DNA of 64,000 nt from Smallanthus sonchifolius (taxonomy: Eukaryota; Streptophyta; Magnoliopsida; Asterales; Asteraceae), in assembly GCA_023525975.1 (NCBI GenBank), contig CM042042.1, positions 42,543,880 to 42,607,879 on the forward strand, read 5' to 3'. The notes under the pieces are model-generated. The model worked only from the letters and a program-made list of their open reading frames with translations. It ran no database searches and had not been told where the DNA came from. How positions within the stretch are numbered: the stretch's first letter is position 1; each line of letters opens with the position of its first letter. This document shows positions 12,586 to 24,180 of the stretch, one piece after another. The translations under genes and the position numbers were made by a program.

Positions 12586-13040
12586 ATGTTTTTCAGCAAA
12601 GCAAAGATATATCATTTGGCAAGCGTTTACTATATTTTTATATACATAAACAAAGGCATGATATATATGATAAGCTATGTTTTAGAAAGCAAGATGTATT
12701 TTATGATAAGCTATGTTTTAGAAAGCAAGATGTATTTTATGATAAGCTATGTTTTAGAAAGAAAGATATATCATTTGGCAAGCGTTTACTATATTCTCAT
12801 ATACATAAACAAAGGCATGATATATGTGCTAGTATGTTTTCAGTAAAGTAAGATATATCATTTGGCAAGCGTTTACTATATTTTCATATACATAAACAAA
12901 GGCATGATATATATGATAAGCTATGTTTCAGAAAGTAAGATGTATTTTTTTATGATAAGATATGTTTCAGTAAAAGCAAAGATATATCATTTGGCAAGCG
13001 TTTACTATATTTTTATATACATAAACAAAGGTATGATATA
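12586..13040 (+). repeat. AT-rich tandem repeat array in the LTR of A
   Basis: Repeats built on 'gatatatcatttggcaagc', 'gtttactatat' and 'atacataaacaaaggcatg', alternating with 'gataagctatgttttagaaa' blocks. Four larger units are seen. The copy in the 3' LTR is at 16449-16903. Short ORFs in it are chance readings of the repeat. Confidence 0.85.
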
Positions 13041-13271
13041 TGTTAAGTTATGAGCAAGATTTACAGAAATATTTATGAACAGTAAAGTGAACAGTTTTCC
13101 TTCGGGAATATGTACCAGCTATAAAGGTCCTTGGGACAGATGTTACTTGTACAAGATGTCAGATATGGGTTCTACCCATTAGTAAGAACCTTTGTGGTTC
13201 GTTAACGGTTGTACAACTGGGATGAGTGACGGCGGTTGCTCGGGAGGTCCACGCAACCTCCCCTTAGCGTT

Positions 13272-13645
13272 AAGCGGTATTGTCGGTTCATGGACGTGAG
13301 CCATGGGGGCATTGACCAGGGTATTGTCGGTTCATGGATGAATCCATGGGGGCATTGACCAGGTACTCGTCGGTTCATGGATGAATCCATGAGGGCGGTA
13401 CAGTAGTGACAAGGAATTGACGGATAAGCGGTATTGTCGGTTCATGGATGAATCCATGGGGGCATTGACCAGGTACTCGTCGGTTCATGGATGAATCCAT
13501 GGGGGCGGTACAGTAGTGACAAGGAATTGACGGATAAGCGGTATTGTCGGTTCATGATCGTTGATCATGGGGGCATTGACCAGGTACTTGTCGGTTCATG
13601 GATGTAAGCCATGAGGGCAGTACAGTAAAGAGGAATTGACGGTTT
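13272..13645. repeat. Hairpin array with stem-preserving variation in the LTR of A
   Basis: Seven copies of a 'gtcggttCATGG...CCATGrggg' hairpin in a tandem array of roughly 110-bp double units. Stem variants include CATGGAT/ATCCATG and CATGATC/GATCATG, so pairing is kept when the bases change. The second copy is at 17135-17508 in the 3' LTR. Confidence 0.85.
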
Positions 13646-14169
13646 ATTATACGTTTTAAACTGTTTGAAAAAGTAAAGTGTGTTAAGTTAGCCTTAATGG
13701 CAGTATATATGTTTGAAAAGTAAAGTGTGTTAAGTTAGCCTTAATGGCAGTATATATGTTTGAAAAGTAAAGTGTCAAGTTTAGCCTTAATGGCAGTATA
13801 TGTGTTTTAGTAAATCTTTTGTAAAATTGATTTAAAGTAAACGTTAGAACTCACTCAGCGTTGCTGATTTTTAGTATGCACATCAGTTAAGTGTAGGTGG
13901 CAGTAGATGGAAGTGGATGCTTGGCTTGGCGAGAAGAGTTACCCGAAGACCAGAGTCTGGCATCCTGTCTATGTTATTGTTTTAGTTGATTCAGACAAGT
14001 TTCAGTTTGTATGTTGGCAAGTTATGTTTAGACATGTTATGTGTTTCTGCTGCGTATGTTAAAGTTTTAAATCGTTTCCGCTGTGTTAAAGAATGTCTTA
14101 TGATTAAGTTCTATTTGTTGATGAGTAAATCCAATACGTGAGGCCTCCCGGGAAAGGGGCCTTACAAGT

Positions 14170-14181
14170 TGGTATCAGAGC
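14170..14181 (+). other. Primer-binding site of element A
   Basis: 'tggtatcagagc', complementary to the 3' end of plant initiator tRNA-Met, lies 3 bp after the 5' LTR. Confidence 0.9.
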
Positions 14182-14495
14182 CATAGTTTGAGAGATTTGG
14201 ACATCCCCGATGTCCAGACTTAAACTGAGAATGGGACAAGAAGCGGATGCCAGTATGGGTAACTCAAGCCAAAGCATCAGAAGCGTATAGTAAGTAAAGT
14301 TTAACTTTTAGAGTGTCAAGATAAGAATAGAGGCTTTAGTGGAATCATGAAAGCGAATAAATGGAAAACGAGAAGTGATGTAATGGTTAATTGCAGATGG
14401 CCAGTGTATATTAACATCTTACCTTACTTATTGTGTTCTACATATTCCCTAGCATGATGAAATTAAATCTTTTGTTCTCTATCTTTCAGTTAGAA

Positions 14496-15281
14496 ATGGC
14501 TAGACGTAGAGGAACTAGAGGAGGTGGAGGAGGAAGACGTGGTGGGCGTATAGGCCGCCGCGGTGGAGCTAGTACCAACCAGGAGATTGAGGGGAGTGTT
14601 CACACTACCCATACTGATACGGTAGTCAGTCAGCACAATGTTGAACATGCGGCAGAAGATGATCAGACGTTTGAGTTTGAACCAGTCGTACAAGCAGCTC
14701 TCGGTCGTGAGTTTACCCGACTGTTGAAGGAAACCTTACCGGCCATACTAGACGAAGCCTTGAGGAAGGCCAAGGAGAGCCCTAACACAACTGAAGAGCC
14801 TGTGGTGCTTCCAGCTACGGGAGGACCAGTTCTGGTAGAGAATGTTGCACCGCCTACTCGCGGGTGCGATTACAAGGCATTTTGTGGTTGTGATCCCCCT
14901 GAGCTAACTGGAAAGAAAGAAGCAGCTGATACTTTAGATTGGATTAATGGCATGGAGTCGACCATTCGTCTTAGTGAATGTCGACCGGAACAAGCAGTCA
15001 TGTTCGCTGCAAAGTCATTGAAAGGAGAAGCAGCACACTGGTGGGAGACGGTGAAGCAGGCAAAGGGTGACCAAGCGGTCGAACTAATGAGGTGGAATGA
15101 TCTGAAAGCGTTAGTAATTGAGAAGTTTTGTCCTAAGAACGAAGTCCACAAGGTGGAGAGAGAGTTCCTGACGTTGCAAGCTCTTATTCGTGATATGGCA
15201 AGTTTATGTTATTATTCCCTTACTAAATTAGTTAGCCCCGTTAGTCTAGATGCCTTAGAATTTGAGATCGCCCGAAGATAA
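14496..15281 (+). CDS. Truncated gag of element A
   Basis: The ORF is open upstream to 14433, but the gag start is taken at 14496, where MARRRGTRGGGGGRR gives the usual basic Gly/Arg-rich start of chromovirus-type gag. A splice-acceptor-like 'tatctttcag' ends at 14489. A Retrotrans_gag-like domain follows (Y-K-A-F near residue 128, WWETVKQAK near 185, FCPKNEVHKVEREF near 217). After FLTLQ the reading joins unrelated-looking residues and stops, so the capsid domain is cut short and the zinc knuckle is missing. This looks like an internal deletion joining gag to sequence near the 3' end. It would be a virus-like-particle protein at most and has no enzyme activity. Confidence 0.8.
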   Translation: MARRRGTRGGGGGRRGGRIGRRGGASTNQEIEGSVHTTHTDTVVSQHNVEHAAEDDQTFEFEPVVQAALGREFTRLLKETLPAILDEALRKAKESPNTTEEPVVLPATGGPVLVENVAPPTRGCDYKAFCGCDPPELTGKKEAADTLDWINGMESTIRLSECRPEQAVMFAAKSLKGEAAHWWETVKQAKGDQAVELMRWNDLKALVIEKFCPKNEVHKVEREFLTLQALIRDMASLCYYSLTKLVSPVSLDALEFEIARR

Positions 15282-15425
15282 GCTCTCAGCGGTAGTTAAT
15301 CACAATGGCCTTCATGACCAAGCTGCCTTGCATAGCTACGGTTTATGCCACCCATTCTGTGATTTGCTATCGGTATAACTTATGGCAGGTTTCGAGGACG
15401 AAACCTATTCTAAGGAGGGTAGACT

Positions 15426-18029
15426 TGTAACATCCCGAGTTTTAGAGCACGAGAGAATTCACGAGGAATTAAAACTTAAATAAAAAGAAAGGAATCGGGC
15501 TTGGGCCGGGGTGTATGGGCCGAAAGGGGCAAGGGTCGGGCCCTTATGAGTCTCAAGACCAGCCCCAACCCTCATTTGCAACACCATTTTCGGAATTCTA
15601 GAGAGAGAAAGCGAGAGAGAGCTTAGAGAGAGAAAGTCCCGGTTTTCGGAGTGAGCTTCAAGGATCGTTAGCAAGAGTCTCGTGAGTGTTTATCAACGAA
15701 AAGGAAGCGTTTACAGGTAACCGATTCTCCTAGATCTGAGTTTTTCTTCATTTTGGGGTTTTTCGGGTTTTGAGTAAAAAGATGGTGTTTTTGCGGATGA
15801 AACTGAAAGAAAAGTAAAGATTTGAGTTCTTAAACGAAAAACAAACGTTTTGAATGTAAAAAAAGTCCGGATCTTGACAAGGTCGGACCTGCATGCGAAA
15901 GTTAGGGTTTTTCACGGGGAAGAAGGCTGGTCTGCGCAGGTCGAAACTAGAAGTTTCGATAGGTCTGGGACATGTATCGAAACTAGGTAGTTTCGATAGT
16001 CAGCATGTATCGAAACTAAGTTTCGATAGTCAGCGTGTATCGAAACTAGAAGTTTCGATAGGTCTGGGACATGTATCGAAACTAGTAGTTTCGATAGTCA
16101 ACCTGTATCGAAACTAGGTAGTTTCGATAGTCAGCATGTATCGAAACTAGGAGTTTCGATAGGTCTGCAGGTATCGAAACTAGGAAGTTTCGAAGAGCCT
16201 TAAGTTCAGAAATAGTGAAACAGTTCAGTGTCGAGTTAAGTCTAATACGTGTCGAATTGTTATGATTGTTTAGATTGAGTGAGATCCGGTAGATCATACC
16301 AGCTAAGATACCAGGTGAGTTCTAATCCCCTTTTTGCCTTCTTTAGGGGTGGTGTGCATACTTAGTGTAAAGTGTTTATTATATTTTATATATTATAAAC
16401 TGAAGAGAAAAGCTATGTTTTAGTGAAAGGTTTAAAAGAGGCAAAAGTATGTTTTTCAGCAAAGCAAAGATATATCATTTGGCAAGCGTTTACTATATTT
16501 TTATATACATAAACAAAGGCATGATATATATGATAAGCTATGTTTTAGAAAGCAAGATGTATTTTATGATAAGCTATGTTTTAGAAAACAAGATGTATTT
16601 TATGATAAGCTATGTTTTAGAAAGAAAGATATATCATTTGGCAAGCGTTTACTATATTCTCATATACATAAACAAAGGCATGATATATGTGCTAGTATGT
16701 TTTCAGTAAAGTAAGATATATCATTTGGCAAGCGTTTACTATATTTTCATATACATAAACAAAGGCATGATATATATGATAAGCTATGTTTCAGAAAGTA
16801 AGATGTATTTTTTTATGATAAGATATGTTTCAGTAAAAGCAAAGATATATCATTTGGCAAGCGTTTACTATATTTTTATATACATAAACAAAGGTATGAT
16901 ATATGTTAAGTTATGAGCAAGATTTACAGAAATATTTATGAACAGTAAAGTGAACAGTTTTCCTTCGGGAATATGTACCAGCTATAAAGGTCCTTGGGAC
17001 AGATGTTACTTGTACAAGATGTCAGATATGGGTTCTACCCATTAGTAAGAACCTTTGTGGTTCGTTAACGGTTGTACAACTGGGATGAGTGACGGCGGTT
17101 GCTCGGGAGGTCCACGCAACCTCCCCTTAGCGTTAAGCGGTATTGTCGGTTCATGGACGTGAGCCATGGGGGCATTGACCAGGGTATTGTCGGTTCATGG
17201 ATGAATCCATGGGGGCATTGACCAGGTACTCGTCGGTTCATGGATGAATCCATGAGGGCGGTACAGTAGTGACAAGGAATTGACGGATAAGCGGTATTGT
17301 CGGTTCATGGATGAATCCATGGGGGCATTGACCAGGTACTCGTCGGTTCATGGATGAATCCATGGGGGCGGTACAGTAGTGACAAGGAATTGACGGATAA
17401 GCGGTATTGTCGGTTCATGATCGTTGATCATGGGGGCATTGACCAGGTACTTGTCGGTTCATGGATGTAAGCCATGAGGGCAGTACAGTAAAGAGGAATT
17501 GACGGTTTATTATACGTTTTAAACTGTTTGAAAAAGTAAAGTGTGTTAAGTTAGCCTTAATGGCAGTATATATGTTTGAAAAGTAAAGTGTGTTAAGTTA
17601 GCCTTAATGGCAGTATATATGTTTGAAAAGTAAAGTGTCAAGTTTAGCCTTAATGGCAGTATATGTGTTTTAGTAAATCTTTTGTAAAATTGATTTAAAG
17701 TAAACGTTAGAACTCACTCAGCGTTGCTGATTTTTAGTATGCACATCAGTTAAGTGTAGGTGGCAGTAGATGGAAGTGGATGCTTGGCTTGGCGAGAAGA
17801 GTTACCCGAAGACCAGAGTCTGGCATCCTGTCTATGTTATTGTTTTAGTTGATTCAGACAAGTTTCAGTTTGTATGTTGGCAAGTTATGTTTAGACATGT
17901 TATGTGTTTCTGCTGCGTATGTTAAAGTTTTAAATCGTTTCCGCTGTGTTAAAGAATGTCTTATGATTAAGTTCTATTTGTTGATGAGTAAATCCAATAC
18001 GTGAGGCCTCCCGGGAAAGGGGCCTTACA
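15426..18029 (+). repeat. 3' LTR of element A
   Basis: Same length and internal arrays as the 5' LTR. It is followed directly by the target duplication GATGT and the resumed Athila gag. Confidence 0.93.
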
Positions 18030-18034
18030 GATGT

Positions 18035-21000
18035 CCACATCATGGACTGACGCTCTAGCTACAAGTTCAGACATTCTACAACGGGTTATACCCACAAGCC
18101 AGACAAACAATATATACCACAACGAGAGGTCTTTTCAGCAGCTTAAAACAAGAACGTGCATACGGGTTACTCAAAAAATTGGTGACCAATGACTATCAAT
18201 GCCAACCGCTAGAGATCATTTGCTAGAACTAAAATCGGGGGTCCACCAAGTGAATAATCAAACAACTTTAGAGGCTAAGGTGGAAGCTATGGCAATTAAA
18301 ATAGATCAACTACTTGTTGCCTAAGAAAACTGTAACAATTGTGGGGGCATGCACAGAGCAAACATGTGCCTAATAGGAACCCAAGGCATTATGAGAGAGG
18401 CAGTGGATTTTCTATGGAATGAAACGTTTTATTCAAATCATCCGACCTTTGCATGGAAGGGCTCAGTCAAACCTAAACCACCCAGATTTGTTCAACATTC
18501 ACAAGGTCAATGTGCCAGCAATAATACCAGCAATAATACTCAACCTGATACAAAATCAAGATTGCATATGCTAATGGAAAAGTGAATGCAGTCCAATGAC
18601 GCTTGTTTATAAAAAACAGAACCTGAACTGCACCAATAAGGAAATGAAATTCTAAGGATAGAGGAAAACAAGAGACATTTAACAAAACTGACTAAGCAAT
18701 TGTCAGGAGGCATTGTGGGAAGCTCTAAGGCCCAAGTAAAAGCGGTCACAACACAGAGTGGTAAAGCTACTCAAGATCCCATTATGGAATTAGTTGTTCA
18801 AGAAGAAACCATAGAGAACAAAACTAGGGGATCAAGAACAAGAAAAGATACAACAAGTGCAAAAGAAAAGAAAGAGAAGTAGCAGAGTTCATTGCGAGAG
18901 TACAACCCCCTAATAGAGTACCAGCAAGACTCATGAAAGACAAATTGGAGAACCACTATAGCAAGTTCCTAGAAATATTTAAGAGATTGCAAATCAACTT
19001 AGCCTTTGTTAAGGAATTATCTCAGATGCCAAAACTATGCAAAATTCCTCAAGCACTTGTTAAATAATACAAGGAAGTTAGAAATCCATCAACAATTACT
19101 CTGTCTATAGAAAATGTTCAACAAATGTTGCAGAATAAACTGCCACTATCAATGACATATTCGGGAAACCTCATAATTCCCTGTATATAGGGGAGATGCC
19201 TGTCAGTAACACCTTGGCAGACCTGGGTGCATGTATCAACCTCATGCCTTATTCTATGTTCGCAAAGCTGAGCCTTGGGGAACCAACCCCGACACGTATG
19301 AGTATACAACTGGCTGCCATATCTGTGATGCACCGTAGAGGAATTGTAGAGAACATGCTTGTAAAAGTAGACAATGTAGACAAATTCGTATTTCCTGTCG
19401 AATTTTTTATCTTAGACTTGGACGAGGAAAAAATGTACTTCTTATCCTGGGTTGACCTTTCTTAGCCACCGCAACGGCTTTGGTCGACGTCTTTGATGGA
19501 AAACTTACACTGCGAGTTGATGATGAAAAGGTTACGTTTGGCATCAAGAACTCCATGAAATATAACAATGAACATGATGATGCGGTGCATTTTATCGACA
19601 CCGTTATGTCACATGTGGAAGTATTCCTACATAACATAGGAAGAATGAATGCATCGGACACCAAAATTCTAGATCAGGAGAAAGAGAGAGAGCTAGGGAA
19701 CTACATGAGTGATCAAGAAGAGATGCAGGGAGACGAGGAAGAACCCTAGTACAACAGTATTGTAGGTTTAGGAATTGAATAGTTTAAAAGAATGGACATC
19801 GCTTGAGGAGCCACCAACTTTAGGACTCAAGGGGCTTCCATCGCATCTGGAATGCATATTTCTGGATGAGTAGTCTAAACTGCTGGTGATTATTTCAACA
19901 GGGCTTAAGGATGAGGAGAAGGAGAAGCTTCTCAAGGCCTTAAAAGCTCACAAATAGGCAACTGCATGGAAGATCACTTACATCAAGGGAATAAGCCCTT
20001 CCTTTTTTACTCGCAATATATTAACGGAAGACAAGTACAAACCAGTGGTGCAAGGGAAGACAAGGTTGAACAAGACTTGGTAAAGAAGGAGGTAATAAAA
20101 CTGCTAGATGCATGCTTAATCTACCCAATATATGATTCAACTTGGGTAAGCCCGGTACAAGTGGTAGCAAAGAAAGGAGGAATGATAGTGGTCACTAATG
20201 AGAGGAATGACTGGACCTAACCAGAAAGGTAATGGGATGGAGAGTTTGCATAGATTATCATAAGTTGAATGACACTACCAGGAAGGGCAAACAATTTCAT
20301 CCAATTTGTTAGCAAGAAAGATGTGAACCTAGACTAATTCGGTAGATTCTACTCGTGTAGGAATTTGCATAAGGAAAAAAGGTAAACGAGAATGTGGCAG
20401 CCGACCACCTCTCCCTATTAGAGAATCCCGAGATGAGTAAGCTTAAGATGATAATTTTGCACATGGGTTAATTATGGATCTCGAAACCCAAGAACCATAG
20501 TTTCCATGGTTTACCGATTACGGAACTATTTAGCCGGTGGAACGTTAGTGAATGGAATGACTTACCATCAGAAGAATATGTTTTTCTCTAATGTAATGCA
20601 TTACTATTGGGATGATCCCTATCTGTTGACAGATCAGGTGATCAGAAGATGTATCCATGGCAGAGAGATTCAACAATAGACACTGTTATAAAAAACCCAA
20701 CTAACTGATGGTCACCATGAAGCAAACTATATGGAAAGGAAGGTTTTCAATGTTGATATCTATTGGCCCACCATTTTCAAGGATGCCCAAGAGTTCATCC
20801 ACTCATGTGACGCATATCAACTAGCGGGGAACATATTGGCAAGTCACGAGATAGTACAAACAACAATACAATTTTATGCGATCTTTGCTATTTGGGGCAT
20901 AGATTTCATAAGACAGTTTCCTTCGTCTCGTGGTAACAAGTACATCCCGGTGGTAGTTAACTACGTGTATAAATAGGCAAAAGCTAAAGCTACAACCACA

Positions 21001-21707
21001 GAGGACACAAGGTTGGTTGTGAATTTTCTGAAATGGTTTGCTAGGTTTGGGACACTGAAAGCACTTATTAGCGACAAAGGCACTCATTTGTGTAAAACTT
21101 AGATGGAGAGAGCGTTACAACGCTATGAAGTGACTCATCGACTTGCGACACCATACCATCCGCAGACCAGCAGATAAGTCAACGTCATAAACAGGGGAAT
21201 TAAGAGAATGTCAGAGATAACCGTCGGCATAATAGGAAGGAATGGTCAGCCAAGTTAGATGACGCCTTATGGGGTTTCCGAACTGCATATAAGACAACCA
21301 TCGGGGCCACTCCCTTTAGGTTAGTATAGTGAAAAGCTTGTCATATGCCGGTAGAGCTGGAACACAAGGCCTATTAGGCCTTAAAAGTAGTTAGCCTTGA
21401 TCTAAGAAAAATAGGACAACAGAGATTCATGCAACTACATGAGTTAGAAAAACTCAGACTTCATCCTTGCAAGAACTCTACAATTTATAAGGATCGGATA
21501 AAGAGAATACATGATCAACACCTGCAAAGGATGGAATTCGAGGTTGGAGAGAAAGTATTGATGTACCACTCCAGACTTAGACTATTCCTAGGGAAAATCA
21601 AGTCACGACGGACTAGGCCTTACTTGGTCACACAACGTTTCCCTATGACACTATGGAAATCAAACACACAAATGGGACCAGATATAAAGTCAATGGTCAC
21701 CGCTTGA
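18035..21707 (+). pseudogene. Athila gag C-terminus, protease, RT and integrase remnants
   Basis: Blocks in order: gag FAWKG near 18450; protease-like DLGA-NLMPYS (about 19215-19255) and the following V-F-P-V-E-F region to about 19465; RT N-terminal LLDACLIYP..WVSPVQVVAKKGG (about 20100-20190); then W-R-V-C-I-D-Y near 20240. Most of RT and RNase H is missing, with a jump to a D-H-L-S block near 20405. Integrase blocks follow: IYWPTIFKDAQEF, WGIDFIRQFPSSRGNKY, LATPYHPQTS (20755-21175). A C-terminal part (21429-21707) has the FEVGEKVLMYHSRL motif. Many stops and frameshifts are present. It is not functional. Confidence 0.85.
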
Positions 21708-22090
21708 AAAAGTACGCAGATGGACCCACCAAATTGAGGAATTTCGAGTCCGGCTAAAGACTCATTAATAAAGGAAAGCATTTCCGGGAGGCAACCTGTG
21801 GTTTTGTCGTCATCATCGGTTTAACATTATGTTGTGGAACTCTGTCAAATGCCTGAAATTCTAATTCTAATTCTAAGATTAAACACTCATGTTTAGAGTT
21901 GCATATGACCGATACGCAGTTCTGGGTACAACCCATACCTGTTTTAAAATCCATACGACCCACACGTTGCGCGTACGGCTCGTATGCATATGTCGGCTTC
22001 AGCCATGCCATTCTATAAACCAGGCGCATGCAACCCTATTCCCTCGTTCTAAACGCGAAGAATTCAGGGTTGCAAGCACTCTAAAGCAGA
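21708..22090 (+). other. Athila 3' non-coding tail
   Basis: Contains 'ccgggaggcaacctg', a stretch commonly found after pol in Athila elements, and low-coding sequence after it. No env-like gene can be supported. Confidence 0.45.
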
Positions 22091-23765
22091 AAAATGATGT
22101 AAATCCCCCATGTAAGGGATCTCGGCCCCATTTGTTCATCATATGTTTAATTATAGAAGTTAGTTAAGCGTATTTATAAGAGCTTTTATGTCATTAACCA
22201 AAGTGTTTGTTTATTAGTGATTATATGATAATTATAGGGATTAAAGTTAAATTAATCTTAAATCTAAAATCCAAACTTGGGGATTAAGGTTCCCAAGTCT
22301 ATAAATATAAAGGGATAGACAAGGGAATTAAGAAGACAACATGGAGGTAAAAGTGAAAACCCTAATTCTTCCTTCTCCCTCTAACATAAGTTGCCACCAC
22401 CCTAACTAGAAGCTGCCGCTAGTCGGCCGCCGCCACCTTCCCTATCGCCAATGCCCCCGTCCCGCTCCCCTACTCTTGCACCGCCATTGGGAAACCAAAG
22501 ATCCAGTTAGTCTCTGTGAGCCGACGTGTTCCACCGTTACAACTAGATGTGATTATCACCGTTTTATATTCGGTAACACCGTGTGACCATGAAGGAAACG
22601 AATAGGGATTCGTTTAGGCTTTCGGGTGATTTGGAAACGAACCGAAAAAAGATCAGGGTTTGCATCGATGGATTATAGTTGCGGGTTTTGTTCGTAAAGC
22701 CCGATCTACCGACCGGATTTTTGTCACGTGACATTCCGATTTGGTTGCTATTATGGTTGTGATTTGAATATTTGGTTTACATAATGAATCATTGTCATAC
22801 CCTGAAATTCCACAGCGGGTTACTCGCGGGTTGTGACTGTCAAGGATCATCGGTCCTGGTCATTTCGAATGACCTCTAAATGGTTTTCTAAAATACATAC
22901 TGTTTGAACATAATACAAAAATAAATAAGTAATACAGAGTTTGAAAATCCAGAATGTAAAGTGCGAAAGCAACAGTATTAATATCAAAATACCGTAACAT
23001 TTAGGTTCCCATAAACCTTAGCTTTTAATGAAAACATGAAATTAGACTCCAGACATGCAATCCTAGTCCATGTGTGAATGCTTAGCGACTTGAGATAAAC
23101 ATGTTTAAAAGTGTTAACACAGGGTTGGTGTGTTCACATGTTTAAGTAAAAGTATCAAAAATGAAAATAGTGTAATAGTACACATGTATACTAGTGATTC
23201 GATTGTTGATCAGACAATAAAAATTAATTATATAAGCAATCACCGAAATCGAAGCTCAACAAAGGAATGCATAAACTAACATTTTGCCTCTTACGTGCCT
23301 AACACGCAATGGATAAGGTCAATGATACACCCGTTTGTCTCCCACTCAGAGTTAGCGCGTCTAACCAGGGTACGGGTTGTTAAACTCAATAGTACTATTC
23401 ATGATTACCTCGGTTTGTGAAAAATTAACGGTTCGACTATGAGAGGACTTTATTTGTGGGAAATGCACCCACTTATATATTTTAAAGAGAAATCAAAGTA
23501 ACGTCATACGTCTAAGAAAGAAAATGATGTAGCATGTATCTCCCCCAAATGGAAAATTAAGTAAAACGGGGCCATGAAAACTCACCTGGGAATGAGGTGA
23601 AGTGGTATGAAAAGCAAAAGAGAAAACCTAGCAAATTTCAGATAACCGACTTATCCGAGCCCTGGAAACATTAAGGCTATAAGGTCTATGAAAGGTAAAC
23701 GTGGTTTATGTAATCACAATCATCCAAAGGACTCAATGTTGTAAGGTTACATTCGCGTTTTGAAA

Positions 23766-23875
23766 AGGTTTAACCAAAGTTGAATAAGGTTTGACCAAGT
23801 TGACTGATGTTGACCAATGTTGACCAACCTTGACCAATGTAGACCAATGTTGACCAACCTTGACCAAGTGTGACA
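23766..23875. promoter_or_regulatory. Tandem W-box-like array in solo LTR H
   Basis: About eight TTGACC/TTGACT or near copies in roughly 110 bp, with 10-bp spacing ('ttgaccaacc', 'ttgaccaatg'). TTGAC[CT] is the core site of WRKY transcription factors. Activity is inferred only. Confidence 0.5.
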
Positions 23876-23929
23876 CGACGACCCGTTGGTGACATATGGT
23901 GAAGAAATGTACATGTAACACATAAGTAA

Positions 23930-24180
23930 CACCTTATGACATAACACACATCTTTCAAGTAATTGCATAAGTAAGTGTTATACAATAAGTAACATGGTTT
24001 GTATATGTTCATGTCATAAGTAGTAACACATAGTTTCGAATAATTGCATAAGTAAATGTCATACAATAAGTAACATGGCTTGCATATGTTCATGTAATAA
24101 GCAGTAACACATAGTTTCAAATAACTGCTTAAGTAAATGTCATACAACTACATATGTCCAAGTCACAAAGTTTAGTAAGT
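23930..24180. repeat. Tandem repeat (about 80-bp unit) in solo LTR H
   Basis: Three units sharing 'gcataagtaa', 'atacaataagtaacatgg' and 'tgcatatgttcatgt'. Minus-strand ORFs here are readings of the repeat. Confidence 0.8.

Larger units (their letters stand above)
11563..14166 (+). repeat. 5' LTR of element A
   Basis: The 2604-bp LTR contains, in order: an array of GAAACTA palindromes (12079-12335); a CAG/GTGAGT splice-donor-like site at 12449-12457; an AT-rich tandem array (12586-13040); a GC-rich hairpin array (13272-13645); and three units of about 46 bp (13665-13805). It is essentially identical to the 3' LTR. Confidence 0.93.
11563..18029 (+). mobile_element. Element A: young gag-only Gypsy LTR retrotransposon (TR-GAG-like)
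   Basis: Both LTRs are 2604 bp, begin TGTAACATCC and end GGGGCCTTACA. The 5-bp duplication GATGT flanks the element exactly (11558-11562 and 18030-18034). The primer-binding site 'tggtatcagagc' (initiator tRNA-Met type) is at 14170-14181, and a purine-rich tract precedes the 3' LTR at about 15411-15424. The interior is only 1259 bp and codes a truncated gag. Protease, RT, RNase H and integrase are absent, so the element would have to be moved in trans. By eye I found one substitution between the LTRs (near 12722 versus 16585), which implies a very recent insertion. It sits inside the Athila gag. Confidence 0.93.
10505..22090 (+). mobile_element. Decayed Athila-type Ty3/Gypsy element (copy 1), split by element A
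   Basis: The LTR remnant (about 10505-10919) matches the second copy at about 56600-60145. A primer-binding site follows at 10928-10944 ('tggtaccattttcgggg'), a mutated form of the tRNA-Asp-type site of Athila elements. Gag homology runs to 11562, is interrupted by element A (11563-18029), and resumes at 18035 with the gag C-terminus, protease, fragments of RT, integrase and the 3' region up to about 22090. The 5' boundary and a 3' LTR cannot be defined, because the right side runs into a Copia LTR. Confidence 0.75.

Noticed and set aside
12586..13053. ORFs of 86 and 63 codons with repeated KIYHLASVYYI-type peptides
   Set aside because: These are readings of an AT-rich tandem repeat in the LTR. 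There is no start context or conservation beyond the repeat.
13272..13645. Regularly spaced short palindromes resembling a CRISPR array
   Set aside because: The array lies in the LTR of a plant retrotransposon, is duplicated exactly in the other LTR, its 'spacers' are themselves repeated, and no cas genes are present.
14490..14693. Minus-strand Ser/Thr-rich ORF opposite the gag start of A
   Set aside because: The complement of the Gly/Arg-rich gag head; low complexity only.
21889..22167. Possible env-like ORF of the Athila element
   Set aside because: Too short, with no signal peptide, membrane segment or recognisable env-like feature, and it runs across the Copia LTR boundary.
23770..24147. 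125-codon minus-strand ORF with repeated YDIYLCNY-type segments
   Set aside because: A translation of the tandem array in solo LTR H, not a protein gene.
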